A DNA stretch of 64,000 nt. Origin: CBFDBF01 sp050304615. Its GTDB lineage: Bacteria; Pseudomonadota; Gammaproteobacteria; Chromatiales; Chromatiaceae. The stretch is from the NCBI GenBank assembly GCA_050304615.1, contig JBNLDW010000004.1, positions 1 to 64,000 of the forward strand, in the 5' to 3' direction. This document shows, piece by piece, positions 17,439-26,929 of this stretch. Below the pieces are notes generated by a model that saw only the letters and a list, made by a program, of their open reading frames with translations, was not told the origin of the DNA and did not search any database. The position numbers and the translations under genes were made by a program. Numbering within the stretch: the stretch's first letter is position 1; every line of letters starts with the position of its first letter.

Positions 17439-17928
17439 CTTGATTGCTCCAGACCTCTGCGTCCAATCCACCATCCCTGGCCCAGACCAGGCTGCCTATA
17501 ATCTTGAAACGAGCCACCGAGAGCGCCCCCCGTTTGACCCGGCCACTGCTTGATTTATCCATATATTCCAACAGCTCTTCCCGCTCCGCCTCGTAGATCT
17601 CGTAAGGCTCATAGTCCTCATCCATGAGCACCAACACCAAACTATCCCACTCCTTATCTACCTTGATCTGGCCGATGCGCTGGCCAGATTTGCTCTCCTC
17701 AAAGATGGTGCGACTCTTGATCTGGATCTTTTTCCCCTGCCGGGCTGGATCGATGGCATCAAAACCGCCTACGGCCGCATCCGCCGGCTGTAACTGGAGT
17801 AACCGAATAGCATCGTGGTTGGCAATCTCGTTGCTGATACCGGGCAATGGTTTGCCCATACTACGTCGATACTCGGCAGCGAGTCGCCGTGCCTGGCTTA
17901 TCAGTCTATCTTCGGCATACAGTCCCAT
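17425..17928 (-). CDS. Conserved hypothetical, nuclease-fold-like
   Basis: The 167-residue soluble protein is not assigned to a named gene. The segment GFDAIDPARQGKKIQIKSRTIF resembles the D...(E/Q)xK core of PD-(D/E)XK-type folds, with Gln in place of the usual Glu, and is followed by IGQIKVDKEWDSLVLVLMDEDYEP, a strand typical of restriction-like domains. It overlaps the 5' end of the DinG-family helicase gene and likely shares its transcript, so a DNA-related job is plausible. Catalytic activity is uncertain given the Gln. Confidence 0.8.
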   Translation of the reverse strand: MGLYAEDRLISQARRLAAEYRRSMGKPLPGISNEIANHDAIRLLQLQPADAAVGGFDAIDPARQGKKIQIKSRTIFEESKSGQRIGQIKVDKEWDSLVLVLMDEDYEPYEIYEAEREELLEYMDKSSSGRVKRGALSVARFKIIGSLVWARDGGLDAEVWSNQVDDS

Positions 17929-17961
17929 GCCGCTCTACCTCTAGCGCTATCCCCGTAGATC

Positions 17962-18444
17962 TTAATGCAGCAGGCGCGCCTTCTCTTCTGCGCTGCGTGC
18001 CCCCTCGTCATTACCAACTGCCCGCTGCCCTTCTGCTATCAATCTCCAGTTATCGCGCTGTAAATCCAGATCGCCAGTAGCCAGAGTTTTTGACTTAGTG
18101 GCAAGATCAATCGCCTGGGCCGTCATCCCCTGCTCCATACGTATATGGGCCAACCTGTTCCATATATAGGCGTTACGCGGTTCAATCCCCAGGGCACGTT
18201 CCAGCGTCACGGCAGCCTCTAACAGTTGGCCAGCCTCCCGCTGTTGCTGCGCCTGCTGCAACAATCCCATCACGGCGGCACTGTATAGTGGGGCCGCAGC
18301 CATTTGGGTTGGGGCCTGGTAGGCGGTGACCTCCGCCCCCCCCGAATCAGACTCTACCTCACTAAAGCCAGGGACATGCATACTGCCACAGCCGGTTAGC
18401 AATAAAAGTAGTACAAAGGCAATAAAAATCAATCTGTTAGTCAT
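17962..18444 (-). CDS. TPR-containing lipoprotein
   Basis: The 160-residue product has a lipoprotein signal (FVLLLLLTGCGS, lipobox LTGC with Cys at about residue 19), then a short linker and one to two tetratricopeptide repeats from about residue 60 to 150 (AGQLLEAAVTLERALGIEPRN, AYIWNRLAHIRMEQGMTAQA). It overlaps the 3' end of the PBP1b gene by 8 bp, so the two are co-translated. This recalls the outer-membrane lipoprotein partners that regulate PBP1b (LpoB role), but it is not LpoB-like in sequence; partnership is inferred from overlap only. Confidence 0.85.
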   Translation of the reverse strand: MTNRLIFIAFVLLLLLTGCGSMHVPGFSEVESDSGGAEVTAYQAPTQMAAAPLYSAAVMGLLQQAQQQREAGQLLEAAVTLERALGIEPRNAYIWNRLAHIRMEQGMTAQAIDLATKSKTLATGDLDLQRDNWRLIAEGQRAVGNDEGARSAEEKARLLH

Positions 18445-20779
18445 TAAATAAGCCCTGGAATAGGTTATCTAGCGCCCCCGTACCACAAGAGCCGTAGGCG
18501 GTTGGAGCGGAGCCTATTATAAACGGATAATTCCGTGCTGTATCGCACCAACGACCGGCCCGCAATCCGGTGGCCGGATCAATGGCGACCGTCTCCACCT
18601 GTTCTGGCAGTGCCAAGACAAGTGGCTCAGGCCGGATTGACCGCATCATCTCGCCCCACACCTTGAGCGCCCCAGAGGCACCGGTAAGGGCAGCAGGCTG
18701 GTTATCATCCCGTCCCACCCATACTACTGCCACCTTGTCACCGCTAAACCCGGCAAACCAGCTATCGCGCAGATCATCTGTGGTCCCGGTCTTCCCAGCA
18801 ATATGGAGCTCTGGAGACAAAAAGTATTTCAACCCTCCTGCCGTCCCCCGCCGTACCACCTCCTGTAGATTACTGTTCAGCAGGTAGACCGGCGCAGGTG
18901 GCACCACCTGATCAAGTGTCAATGGGTAGCGCTGTAACGACTCGCCACTACTATCCTGAACCGCACGAATAGCGCGTATCGGAGAGTAAAACCCACCTGC
19001 AGCCAAGGTCTGGTAGAGTTGTGCTACCTCCAGTGGAGAGAGTGCGATCGCCCCCAGAAGCATTGATGGAAATGCGTTAAATGGGCGTGCCACCCCCATA
19101 CTGCGTATAGTTTCTGCTACCCGCTCCAGCCCCACACTCATCCCCAGGTTTACTGTTGCCAGATTGTAAGAGCGGGTAAGTGCCTCGTGTAGCAGTACCG
19201 TACCGTGACTCTGTTTGTCGTAGTTATTCGGACTCCAGACAGAGCCATCCCTGCCTTTGATCGAGATGGGTTCATCCTCCAGCGGGGTAACCAGGGACCA
19301 CCGCTCTGGCTCCATCAGCGCTGTAAGATAGACCACCGGCTTCACCAGGGAGCCGATTGGGCGCACCGCATCCAGCGCCCGGTTAAACCCGGCAAAACCA
19401 GGGGCCCTGTCCCCCGCTACAGCCAACACCTCACCACCATCAGCACCGACCACAACCGCCGCCGCCTGGAGTTCGTCTTCAGCTAGACCGTACTGCTCCT
19501 CCAGTTTTGGCAGCCGACCTGAAAGCGCAGACTCAACCTGTGTCTGCACCCATGGATCCAGGGTAGTAAAAATGCGCAACCCCTCTGAGGTAAGATCCTC
19601 CTCCTTGTAATCACGATGCAACTGGCGCCGTACAAGATCGATAAACGCAGGGTAACTACTCCCGCCGCGACTACCCTTGGCAGCAATCCCCAAAGGTGCG
19701 CCTGACGCCAACCGCTCCTGCTCGGCAGTCAAATGGCCCTGCTCTAGCAGGATCTGCAACACCATATTGCGCCGTTTTGTCGCCCTTTCAGGATGGCGTC
19801 TTGGGTCATAGTAAGATGGCCCCCGCACCAGGGCCACCAATAGCGCCATCTTGGGCAGATCCAGTTCATTCAGGGGGCGATTAAAATAGAAGTGGCTGGC
19901 GAGACCAAATCCGTGAATCGCCCGGCTACCGTCCTGACCAAGATAGATCTCGTTGGCATAGGCCTGCAGGATGGCATCCTTTGAATAGTGCGACTCCAGC
20001 AGCAGGGCCATCACCGCCTCGTTGATCTTGCGCCACAGGGTTTGCTCACGGTTAAGATAGAAATTTTTCACCAGCTGCTGAGTCAGGGTACTACCGCCCT
20101 GAACCACACTGCCGGCCCGAATATTTGCCCACAGTGCCCGTAAAATAGCCTTGGGATCCACCCCATAATGGCTGTTGAAAGAGCGATCCTCCACCTCGAT
20201 CAACGCCTGTACCATTATCCCTGGTAACTCACTCCGCTGTACCAGCACTCGATCCTCATTATGCGATGGATAGATGCTGCCGATCTCAGGCGCCTCCAGC
20301 TGCACCAGTGTCAAGCCTCCCCCGGAACCATCCATGAGTGTGCTCACTCTGCCGTCAGCAAAGTTAATATCTACAGTCCGGCTGACCTGTGTGCCATCCT
20401 GAGCGCTAAACGGGCGGGTACGCAGAACAAAACGGTTTCCATTGCGTGACCAGGTGGCATCCATGTCGACCTGCGGCACCTTGCGATACCCAAGCCTCAG
20501 CAGTTCTGCCTGTAACTGCTGGGGAGAGACATTGGCACCCGAATAGAGCTCTAGTGGCCGCCCAAATACCCGTGCCGGTACTGCCCAGTGCTTACCATCA
20601 AATTTTACTGTGACGGCGTGGTTTAGATAGAGGACGTAGACCATCCCGACTAACCCAATAAGGAATAACACCGGTAAAAGGCGAGACCACAACCACCTCT
20701 TGCTCTTACGCACAACCCTCTTCTTGCCGCTTCGACGCGCACTCTTGCGGCTACCTGAGCGTGGAGATTTACCTGCCAT
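18437..20779 (-). CDS. mrcB: Penicillin-binding protein 1B
   Basis: The 780-residue bifunctional enzyme polymerises and crosslinks peptidoglycan. A basic cytoplasmic tail (residues 1-30) and one transmembrane helix (about 31-52) are followed by the UB2H domain, the glycosyltransferase domain (ALIEVEDRSFNSHYGVDPKAI with catalytic Glu, GGSTLTQQLVKNFYLNREQTLWRK) and the transpeptidase with GSLVKPVVYL (SxxK), SYNLATVNL (SxN) and AGKTGTTDDLRDSW (KTG). Length and order match PBP1b of E. coli. Downstream overlap with the TPR lipoprotein gene. Confidence 0.96.
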   Translation of the reverse strand: MAGKSPRSGSRKSARRSGKKRVVRKSKRWLWSRLLPVLFLIGLVGMVYVLYLNHAVTVKFDGKHWAVPARVFGRPLELYSGANVSPQQLQAELLRLGYRKVPQVDMDATWSRNGNRFVLRTRPFSAQDGTQVSRTVDINFADGRVSTLMDGSGGGLTLVQLEAPEIGSIYPSHNEDRVLVQRSELPGIMVQALIEVEDRSFNSHYGVDPKAILRALWANIRAGSVVQGGSTLTQQLVKNFYLNREQTLWRKINEAVMALLLESHYSKDAILQAYANEIYLGQDGSRAIHGFGLASHFYFNRPLNELDLPKMALLVALVRGPSYYDPRRHPERATKRRNMVLQILLEQGHLTAEQERLASGAPLGIAAKGSRGGSSYPAFIDLVRRQLHRDYKEEDLTSEGLRIFTTLDPWVQTQVESALSGRLPKLEEQYGLAEDELQAAAVVVGADGGEVLAVAGDRAPGFAGFNRALDAVRPIGSLVKPVVYLTALMEPERWSLVTPLEDEPISIKGRDGSVWSPNNYDKQSHGTVLLHEALTRSYNLATVNLGMSVGLERVAETIRSMGVARPFNAFPSMLLGAIALSPLEVAQLYQTLAAGGFYSPIRAIRAVQDSSGESLQRYPLTLDQVVPPAPVYLLNSNLQEVVRRGTAGGLKYFLSPELHIAGKTGTTDDLRDSWFAGFSGDKVAVVWVGRDDNQPAALTGASGALKVWGEMMRSIRPEPLVLALPEQVETVAIDPATGLRAGRWCDTARNYPFIIGSAPTAYGSCGTGALDNLFQGLFND

Positions 20780-21172
20780 TACAAAAACCCATACCTTCTC
20801 ACAAAATATCTGCTTATTTTAAACACTACTTTCTATTTAAAGTTCAAATTGAAACCGCAATACCACCCATCATGTTCGGTAACGGCAACAGACGGCAGAT
20901 TCCACCCTTCACTGTTGTAATTCCCATCATAACACCTATAACTATAACCTGAACCTGTAGAAAATAATTAGGTTTATTCATGAGTTAGCAAGGGCTCCAT
21001 GATGGTGCCCAAAAGGCCTCTGGTTGATCCAGCGGTTCCAGTAGCGGATGGATCTGCTGCCATTGTTTATGGTAATAAACCATTGAAAATAAAGAAGATG
21101 GAAAGTAGCATTTTTTATTTACGTGCTATAAATTAGGGGTATGGATAGCGCTAACCAGGGCTGCCTTAAAAT
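20780..21172. other. Intergenic region between divergent genes
   Basis: The region separates mrcB (minus) and the GGDEF/EAL gene (plus). It is AT-rich. A TATAAA at 21127-21132, 40 bp before the plus-strand gene, is a possible -10, without a recognisable -35. I see no RNA gene, repeat or small gene. Confidence 0.4.
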
Positions 21173-24100
21173 ATGGAACATTTTGTAGGCGAAAACCGCC
21201 GCCAACATAAGCGTCTGGAGACAGATCACCCAGCCGAGCTGTTGCTGGATGGAGATTTTTTTGCCCAATGCAGGGTACAAAATTACTCCCATGGCGGCCT
21301 CTACCTGCAACTCTCCAGCGAGGACATTGAGAGGCTAAGACCACACGCCAAAGAGTCAGAGTACCACTCTATATCTGCCTACATTCGCATCCCAAACCAG
21401 CAGGACGAAAAGGCCCCGCCATTCAATATACCCGCGCACATCACCTTTACCGCAGCACATGGTATAGGTGCGGCCTTTATGCTTACCTCTAAAGAGGTGG
21501 TTGAATACCTGGCCAAATATAACCGTACAAAATCCACCAACAAACAGACCACAGCAGCTACACCCACATCAAACAGAATTAGCAGCGACCATGCGCAGAC
21601 ATTGGCCGCCATCGGGCAGCTACTATCTGACTTTATCCAGGCTTCCTACCCGCCCATGCAACATGCGGTACTGGAGAGTCTGGCAGAACACGCTGATAAG
21701 GCAGCGCAAACAGAGCAGACCGAGCTACTATCCGCCCGCACCGTACTGGAGAACAAAAAAGATGAGTTGTACGAGCGGTTCTTCACCACCGTCATGGACA
21801 GCTGGGATAAATTAGGAGAGGCACAACCAAGAGACGAGGAGAGAGAGAGAAAGGAGGACATGGAGTTGGTGAACCAGGATGAGTTTGACCAGTGGACAAC
21901 CGTGGTCAGAGTCTCCCGCCGGATAGAATCGCAACTCTCTAGCAAGCCACATGATATAGCACAATGCCTCGCCTATCTGGCAAAACGACCTATCAACAGT
22001 GAAAGTAGCCCGCTATCACCTTATAACCTGCTCTGGTCATGCAAGCGAACACTGGACTCGGTCAATGTCGGCAGTGCCGCCAAGGAGATCATCTATAACG
22101 TTCTGGGGGATATGCTGCTGGTCAAGATCGGGCCACTGCTCAAACATATTTACACCATCCTGGAGAGAGATGGCATCGCCGCCAAGGCCAATGCTGCCCA
22201 TAGTGCCCCAGCCGCAAAACAAGAAGTTAAAGAGAGCAACCCCAAGCCACAGCGTAAACCACGCACTCTGCTTAATACACTGGCATCTACTTTTTTTAGT
22301 GGCGCAGCAGTAACAGAAGAGCCTGCAAGCGACAGCGACCAAAACGCTGTCTCCCAAGCTATGGAGGGGATGGTACATAAGAATCTACGTCAGCTGTCCG
22401 ACTGGGTGGATCAGCAGTTAGGAGAGGATGCCACGCCAGAGGAACGGTTAATGCTCAGCACCGGGAGTCGTCAAGTCATTGATGCTACCGGGCAACTGCT
22501 AGGAGCCGCACAGCAAGATCCACGTCACGGCAAGATGACACGCCAACTGCTGCAACAGATTCAACTACCTCTTGCCAAAGCGGCAATTCAGGACCCCGAA
22601 ATCCTGAATGATGAGAACCAACCTACGCGCAAACTACTGAATGATATTGACGAGTTGGCACTGCTATCACCAGCGGATCATGATGGCCCACTACAGTCAG
22701 TGCTTGATGAACTCACCGCAGCCGGTGGCAACGCCGATCTGCAACAGCTTACTGACAAGATCGCGCAGTTGTTGGAGCAGCGCAAAACTAACTTCTCTAA
22801 CAACCTGGTTCAGGTGGTGGCCGGCTGTGATACAGACCAGCAAGAACAGAAGTCCCTCTTACAAACCAGGGAGTTTTTGCGTCAGGAGCTGGGAGAAACC
22901 ATAGCCGCCCCGGTTGATCAGATGCTTAAACTTGGGTGGGCCAGCCTGCTGGTAGAAACCGCCACTCAAGGAGAGGCCAAAGCCAAAAGATTACAGAACT
23001 ACAAAAGGGCGATAATTCTACTGGTCAAGGCGTTCCAATCAAAACACAGCAGCGTCAATCTACAAGCGGACAAACTACAGCAATTGGTCAAGCTTCTTCG
23101 CCTGGGATTCAGGTGCTATCCACTCTACCAGGATGATTCAGAGGAGCTTATCGCGCAACTGGATGAAGCTTTGACCAAAAACAAGGAACTGTTCCAACAG
23201 CTAAACAGCGAACGCACCGTGGTCACTGCTGAGTATATAGAGCAACTACTGCCACTTAAGGGGCCATCACCTGCCGATCAGACTATAAGCGTATACCCAG
23301 AATGGCAGAAGCAGATTGCCGCAATCAAGATCGGCGACTGGATTACTGACCGCCACGAGCATGGCAAAGTAAGACTGTTAAGTCTGGCTTGGCGCAACGA
23401 AAATAACAGTCGCCTGGTGTTTGTCAATGGTAGCGGCATAAAAACCATGGACTGCAGCAGTAATGATCTTGCCTCAGGACTACATGAAGGGCGTTTCAAC
23501 CTGATTGAAGATGGTGGCCTGCCAATGGTAGAGCGGGCAGTCAACCGGGCACTCAAACAGAACTTTGAAAGACTGCGCCATGAGAGTGACCTTGATGAAC
23601 TTACTGGTCTAAACAACCGTCGCGCCTATCAGCGCGAACTACAGCGGCTGGTAACAAATAGCGAATTGGAACAGAGCCAGCACATATTGATCTTTATGGA
23701 TATCGATAAATTCTCTCTGGTCAACGACATCTGTGGCGACCAAGGTGGCGACCAGATGCTAGCCAGTATCGCCAACATCTGCCGTAGCTACCTCACCAGA
23801 CCAGGCATGTTGGCAAGAACCGGGAGCGATGAGTTCAGCATCCTGGTTGAACACTGCACCCCAAATGAGGGCTTTCGTATAGCAGAGAATCAACGTCAGG
23901 CGATCGAGAATTATCGCTTCTCCTGGGGCGGCAAAGAGGTATCAGTAACCGCCAGCGTTGGCCTTACCGAAATCAACTCGGATGGCAGGCAACCAGACGA
24001 AATCACCCAAGCCGCCCACACAGCATGCATTCATGCAAAAAAGGCTGGGCAGAATTGCTGTCGCCGGTATCAACCAGACAAGGAAGAGTTCAAACAACAT

Positions 24101-24868
24101 GATCGTATGGTCAAGTCGATCCCGCTAATTGAGCAGGCACTAGCCGAAAACCGACTTGAACTTCACGCCCAGCTCATCAGCCCCACATTTATCGGGGATG
24201 GACTAGTGGATCACCATGAAATTTTGCTACGCCCATTGGATGAGAAGGGCGAGCCTTCCAGTCCGGTGGAGTTTATCCAGGCGGCCGAACAGTATGGACG
24301 CATGGTGACGGTGGATAGATGGGTAGTACAATCCTTTATGCGTTGGGCCACAGAAGCGGCCAAGCAACACGGCGCAGAAAACATGGGTGCCTTTAGTATC
24401 AATCTATCCGGGCAATCTATTATGGATGAAAATTTCAGCAGGTTTCTGCTCGAACAGATAGAGAACTCACCTATACCGCCAAAGCAACTTGCATTTGAAA
24501 TCACAGAGACCGTAATGGTAAACCAGACCAACCGAGTCAGAAAAGTAATGGATGCGGTACACAACATGGGCTGCACATTCTTCCTTGATGACTTTGGATC
24601 TGGCTACGCCTCCTACTCTTTCCTCAAGGATTTCCCGGTAGACGTAGTAAAGATCGACGGGATTTTTGTCAAAGACATACTCAATGATAAAACCAGCCGC
24701 GCCATGGTTAAATCAATCACCGAAGTAGCCCACAACATGAACAAACTGGTAGTGGCTGAATTTGTAGAGAGTGAAGGGATACTAGTTGTACTACGCGAAC
24801 TTGAGGTCGACTATGCGCAGGGTTACGGCATAGGCTACCCCTCACCACTGCAGACCCTGACACTCTAA
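21173..24868 (+). CDS. PilZ-like/DUF1631/GGDEF/EAL c-di-GMP protein
   Basis: The 1231-residue cytoplasmic protein has, in order, a PilZ-like domain (about 5-115; RRQHKRLETDHPAELLLD, NYSHGGLYLQL), a long DUF1631 region (about 140-790), GGDEF (about 810-965) and EAL (about 990-1225). The GGDEF motif reads RTGSDEF (882-888), with the second Gly replaced by Ser, so cyclase activity is doubtful. The EAL motif reads EILLR (Glu1016), and NLSGQS, EITET, DDFGSG, KIDGIF and QGYGIG are kept, so it may hydrolyse or bind c-di-GMP. The same arrangement occurs in Pseudomonas-like gammaproteobacteria. Function in motility or surface polymer control is inferred. Confidence 0.92.
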   Translation: MEHFVGENRRQHKRLETDHPAELLLDGDFFAQCRVQNYSHGGLYLQLSSEDIERLRPHAKESEYHSISAYIRIPNQQDEKAPPFNIPAHITFTAAHGIGAAFMLTSKEVVEYLAKYNRTKSTNKQTTAATPTSNRISSDHAQTLAAIGQLLSDFIQASYPPMQHAVLESLAEHADKAAQTEQTELLSARTVLENKKDELYERFFTTVMDSWDKLGEAQPRDEERERKEDMELVNQDEFDQWTTVVRVSRRIESQLSSKPHDIAQCLAYLAKRPINSESSPLSPYNLLWSCKRTLDSVNVGSAAKEIIYNVLGDMLLVKIGPLLKHIYTILERDGIAAKANAAHSAPAAKQEVKESNPKPQRKPRTLLNTLASTFFSGAAVTEEPASDSDQNAVSQAMEGMVHKNLRQLSDWVDQQLGEDATPEERLMLSTGSRQVIDATGQLLGAAQQDPRHGKMTRQLLQQIQLPLAKAAIQDPEILNDENQPTRKLLNDIDELALLSPADHDGPLQSVLDELTAAGGNADLQQLTDKIAQLLEQRKTNFSNNLVQVVAGCDTDQQEQKSLLQTREFLRQELGETIAAPVDQMLKLGWASLLVETATQGEAKAKRLQNYKRAIILLVKAFQSKHSSVNLQADKLQQLVKLLRLGFRCYPLYQDDSEELIAQLDEALTKNKELFQQLNSERTVVTAEYIEQLLPLKGPSPADQTISVYPEWQKQIAAIKIGDWITDRHEHGKVRLLSLAWRNENNSRLVFVNGSGIKTMDCSSNDLASGLHEGRFNLIEDGGLPMVERAVNRALKQNFERLRHESDLDELTGLNNRRAYQRELQRLVTNSELEQSQHILIFMDIDKFSLVNDICGDQGGDQMLASIANICRSYLTRPGMLARTGSDEFSILVEHCTPNEGFRIAENQRQAIENYRFSWGGKEVSVTASVGLTEINSDGRQPDEITQAAHTACIHAKKAGQNCCRRYQPDKEEFKQHDRMVKSIPLIEQALAENRLELHAQLISPTFIGDGLVDHHEILLRPLDEKGEPSSPVEFIQAAEQYGRMVTVDRWVVQSFMRWATEAAKQHGAENMGAFSINLSGQSIMDENFSRFLLEQIENSPIPPKQLAFEITETVMVNQTNRVRKVMDAVHNMGCTFFLDDFGSGYASYSFLKDFPVDVVKIDGIFVKDILNDKTSRAMVKSITEVAHNMNKLVVAEFVESEGILVVLRELEVDYAQGYGIGYPSPLQTLTL

Positions 24869-24902
24869 CAGTACGGGCAGACCACTACCGTCCCACATAC
24901 AC

Positions 24903-25679
24903 CTACTGCTTTATCCCCACCCCATGCCGCAACAAATAGAGACTGAAGGTAGTCAGGCTGACAATAAATAGCAGAATAATCGCCAACGCCAGCCCTATCT
25001 GAATATCAGAGCTCCCCAACAACCCATAGCGAAAGGCATTCACCATATAGAGTACCGGATTGGCCCGTGAGAGCTGCTGCCAGAACTCTGGCAACATATG
25101 GATAGAGTAAAACACGCCACCCAGATAAGTGAGCGGAGTAAGCACAAAGGTGGGGACTATAGAGATATCATCAAAACTATTGGCATAGACCGCATTAATA
25201 AACCCGGCCAGGGCAAAGAGGATTGAGGTCAACACAAATACCGCCAGGGTCCAACCGTAGCTGTGGATATTAAGATCGGTAAAAAACAGTGACACCCCTG
25301 TCACCGCAATCCCCACCACAACCCCACGGGCCACTCCACCGGATACATAACCACCGAGTATCACCCAATCAGGCACTGGTGCTATCAGCAGCTCCTCTAC
25401 ATATCCCTGAAACTTACTGCTATAAAACGAAGAGACCACATTGGCATAAGAGTTGGTAATCACCGCCATCAGGATCAGACCGGGTACAATAAAATCGATA
25501 TAGCGAAAACCATCCATCTCGCCGATACGCTCACCGATCAGAGTGCCAAAGATAATAAAATAGAGCATGGTAGTGATAACCGGTGGCAGCACCGTCTGCA
25601 ACCATATCCGCATAAAGCGGCGGATCTCCTTGGCGGTCAGAGTGTAATACGCAACCCAGTAACGACCAGCACGGCTCAT
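24903..25679 (-). CDS. yadH: ABC-2 type transporter permease
   Basis: The 258-residue inner-membrane permease has six hydrophobic segments and the ABC-2 signature region around SSFYSSKFQGYVEELLIAPVPDWVILGGYVSGG and PLTYLGGVFYSIHMLPEFWQ. It pairs with the ATPase encoded directly upstream, whose stop overlaps its start (ATGA). By similarity this is the YadGH family exporter; the substrate is not known. Confidence 0.92.
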   Translation of the reverse strand: MSRAGRYWVAYYTLTAKEIRRFMRIWLQTVLPPVITTMLYFIIFGTLIGERIGEMDGFRYIDFIVPGLILMAVITNSYANVVSSFYSSKFQGYVEELLIAPVPDWVILGGYVSGGVARGVVVGIAVTGVSLFFTDLNIHSYGWTLAVFVLTSILFALAGFINAVYANSFDDISIVPTFVLTPLTYLGGVFYSIHMLPEFWQQLSRANPVLYMVNAFRYGLLGSSDIQIGLALAIILLFIVSLTTFSLYLLRHGVGIKQ

Positions 25680-26605
25680 CTTGCTACTCCATTGCGGTCT
25701 GCATCCACCATATCTATAAAGAGCTGCTCCAGCCGGTTCTGCTTGTTACGCATACTGATCACCTCAATACCACTACGTGACAGCGCTGCAAACAGTCTGT
25801 TCACCCCCTGGTCACGGCTGACCTCGACCTCCAAGGTACACTCATCCAGCCGTTCCAGCCGATAGCCATCCAGCTCTGGTAGCACCTCAAAGCCAGGCCT
25901 TAGATTCAACACAAAAGTCTCCGTACGTAGCTGATAGAGCAACTCATCCATCCCCCGCTGCTCCACAATCTGCCCCCGGTTGATGATGGCGATATTGCGA
26001 CACAACCGCTCCGCCTCCTCCAGATAGTGAGTGGTGAGAATGATCGTAGTGCCCTGCCGATTAAGATCCTGCAACAGCTTCCACATGGCGTGACGAACCT
26101 CCACATCCACCCCGGCCGTCGGCTCATCCAGAATCAGCAGTCGTGGTCGGTGCGCCAGGGCGCGTGCAATCATCAAGCGCCGCTTCATCCCCCCCGACAA
26201 TTCACGGGCAATCTTCCTGCTTTTATCCCCCAGACCCATCCGCTCCAGGCTATCCATCGCCAGCGGGTACGCCTCTCTACGCGGTATACCGTAATAACCG
26301 GCCTGGTTGATCACCACCTCCACCAGCGGCTCAAACTGATTGCAGTTAAACTCCTGCGGCACCAGCCCAATACTGCTCTTTACCGCATTCGGCTCCCTAT
26401 CCAGATCATGCCCAAACACCTCCACCCGCCCAGAGCTTTTGTTCACCAGCGAACTGACAATACCGATAGCGGTGGATTTACCGGCACCATTAGGGCCAAG
26501 CAAGGCAAAAAAATCACCCTGCTCCACCTCCAGGTCAATACCCTTCAGGGCCTCCAGGCCATTGCTGTAGGTCTTGTGCAGATTGTGTATGGAAAGTGCG
26601 CTCAT
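25676..26605 (-). CDS. yadG: ABC-2 type transporter ATP-binding protein
   Basis: The 309-residue ATPase energises the adjacent permease. It contains LGPNGAGKSTAIG (Walker A), the Q-loop LVPQEFNCNQFEP, signature LSGGMKRR, Walker B LLILDEPTAGVD and the switch His in LTTHYLEEAERLC. The last 90 residues form the usual extension of ABC-2 ATPases. First gene of a two-gene operon with yadH, which overlaps it by 4 bp. Confidence 0.94.
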   Translation of the reverse strand: MSALSIHNLHKTYSNGLEALKGIDLEVEQGDFFALLGPNGAGKSTAIGIVSSLVNKSSGRVEVFGHDLDREPNAVKSSIGLVPQEFNCNQFEPLVEVVINQAGYYGIPRREAYPLAMDSLERMGLGDKSRKIARELSGGMKRRLMIARALAHRPRLLILDEPTAGVDVEVRHAMWKLLQDLNRQGTTIILTTHYLEEAERLCRNIAIINRGQIVEQRGMDELLYQLRTETFVLNLRPGFEVLPELDGYRLERLDECTLEVEVSRDQGVNRLFAALSRSGIEVISMRNKQNRLEQLFIDMVDADRNGVAR

Positions 26606-26694
26606 AGGGTGAATGATACACCGTTTCGGGCCGATAGAATCGATCTAGATTACGCGTAAACAGTAGGGGAAAACATCAAATGGTGTGTAGTGCG

Positions 26695-26800
26695 CCTCTT
26701 CCCCCGCTTGTGGTGGATGCCTACAGGGATGTAGGCGAGTGGCGTGAGCTTGGAGCAGCAGCTTTGCCGAGGTTGGGAGGGGGAGTCTGTATAAAACAAA
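26695..26800. repeat. Palindromic extragenic repeat
   Basis: Contains CCCCCGCTTGTGG, the palindrome GCCTACAGGGATGTAGGC (26719-26736), GCCGAGGTTGGGAGGGGGAGT and a following TAAAACAAA tract. The same blocks in the same order recur at 63115-63210 and, inverted, at 35640-35775. It marks the boundary between the yadGH operon and the accessory island. Confidence 0.65.
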
Positions 26801-26821
26801 TGGGTAAACCAATTATTCCAA

Positions 26822-26929
26822 CTAACGCTCTCTAAGGCCCTCCTTCCAATGTTGCAAGAGTGGAGCCATAAAAAACTCCATCAATCTACGCTTGCCGGTT
26901 TTAATCTCAAATGTACGAATCAAATAGCC
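26822..26929 (-). pseudogene. C-terminal remnant of a HlyD-family secretion adaptor
   Basis: In the minus-strand frame ending at the TAG at 26822-26824 one reads GYLIRTFEIKTGKRR then LMEFFMAPLLQHWKEGLRER and the stop. EIKTGxR....F...PL.....E.LRER is the conserved extreme C terminus of HlyD-type membrane-fusion proteins of type I secretion. Upstream, the frame runs straight into the csrA coding end, so the rest of the gene is missing. About 35 codons remain. This is a truncated gene end left at the island border; the match is from memory of the family's C terminus. Confidence 0.6.

Noticed and set aside
17425..17474. Longer start for the DinG/YoaA helicase at 17474
   Set aside because: It would overlap the upstream gene by 50 bp, and the TTG at 17438 has a better ribosome site and the usual family N terminus.
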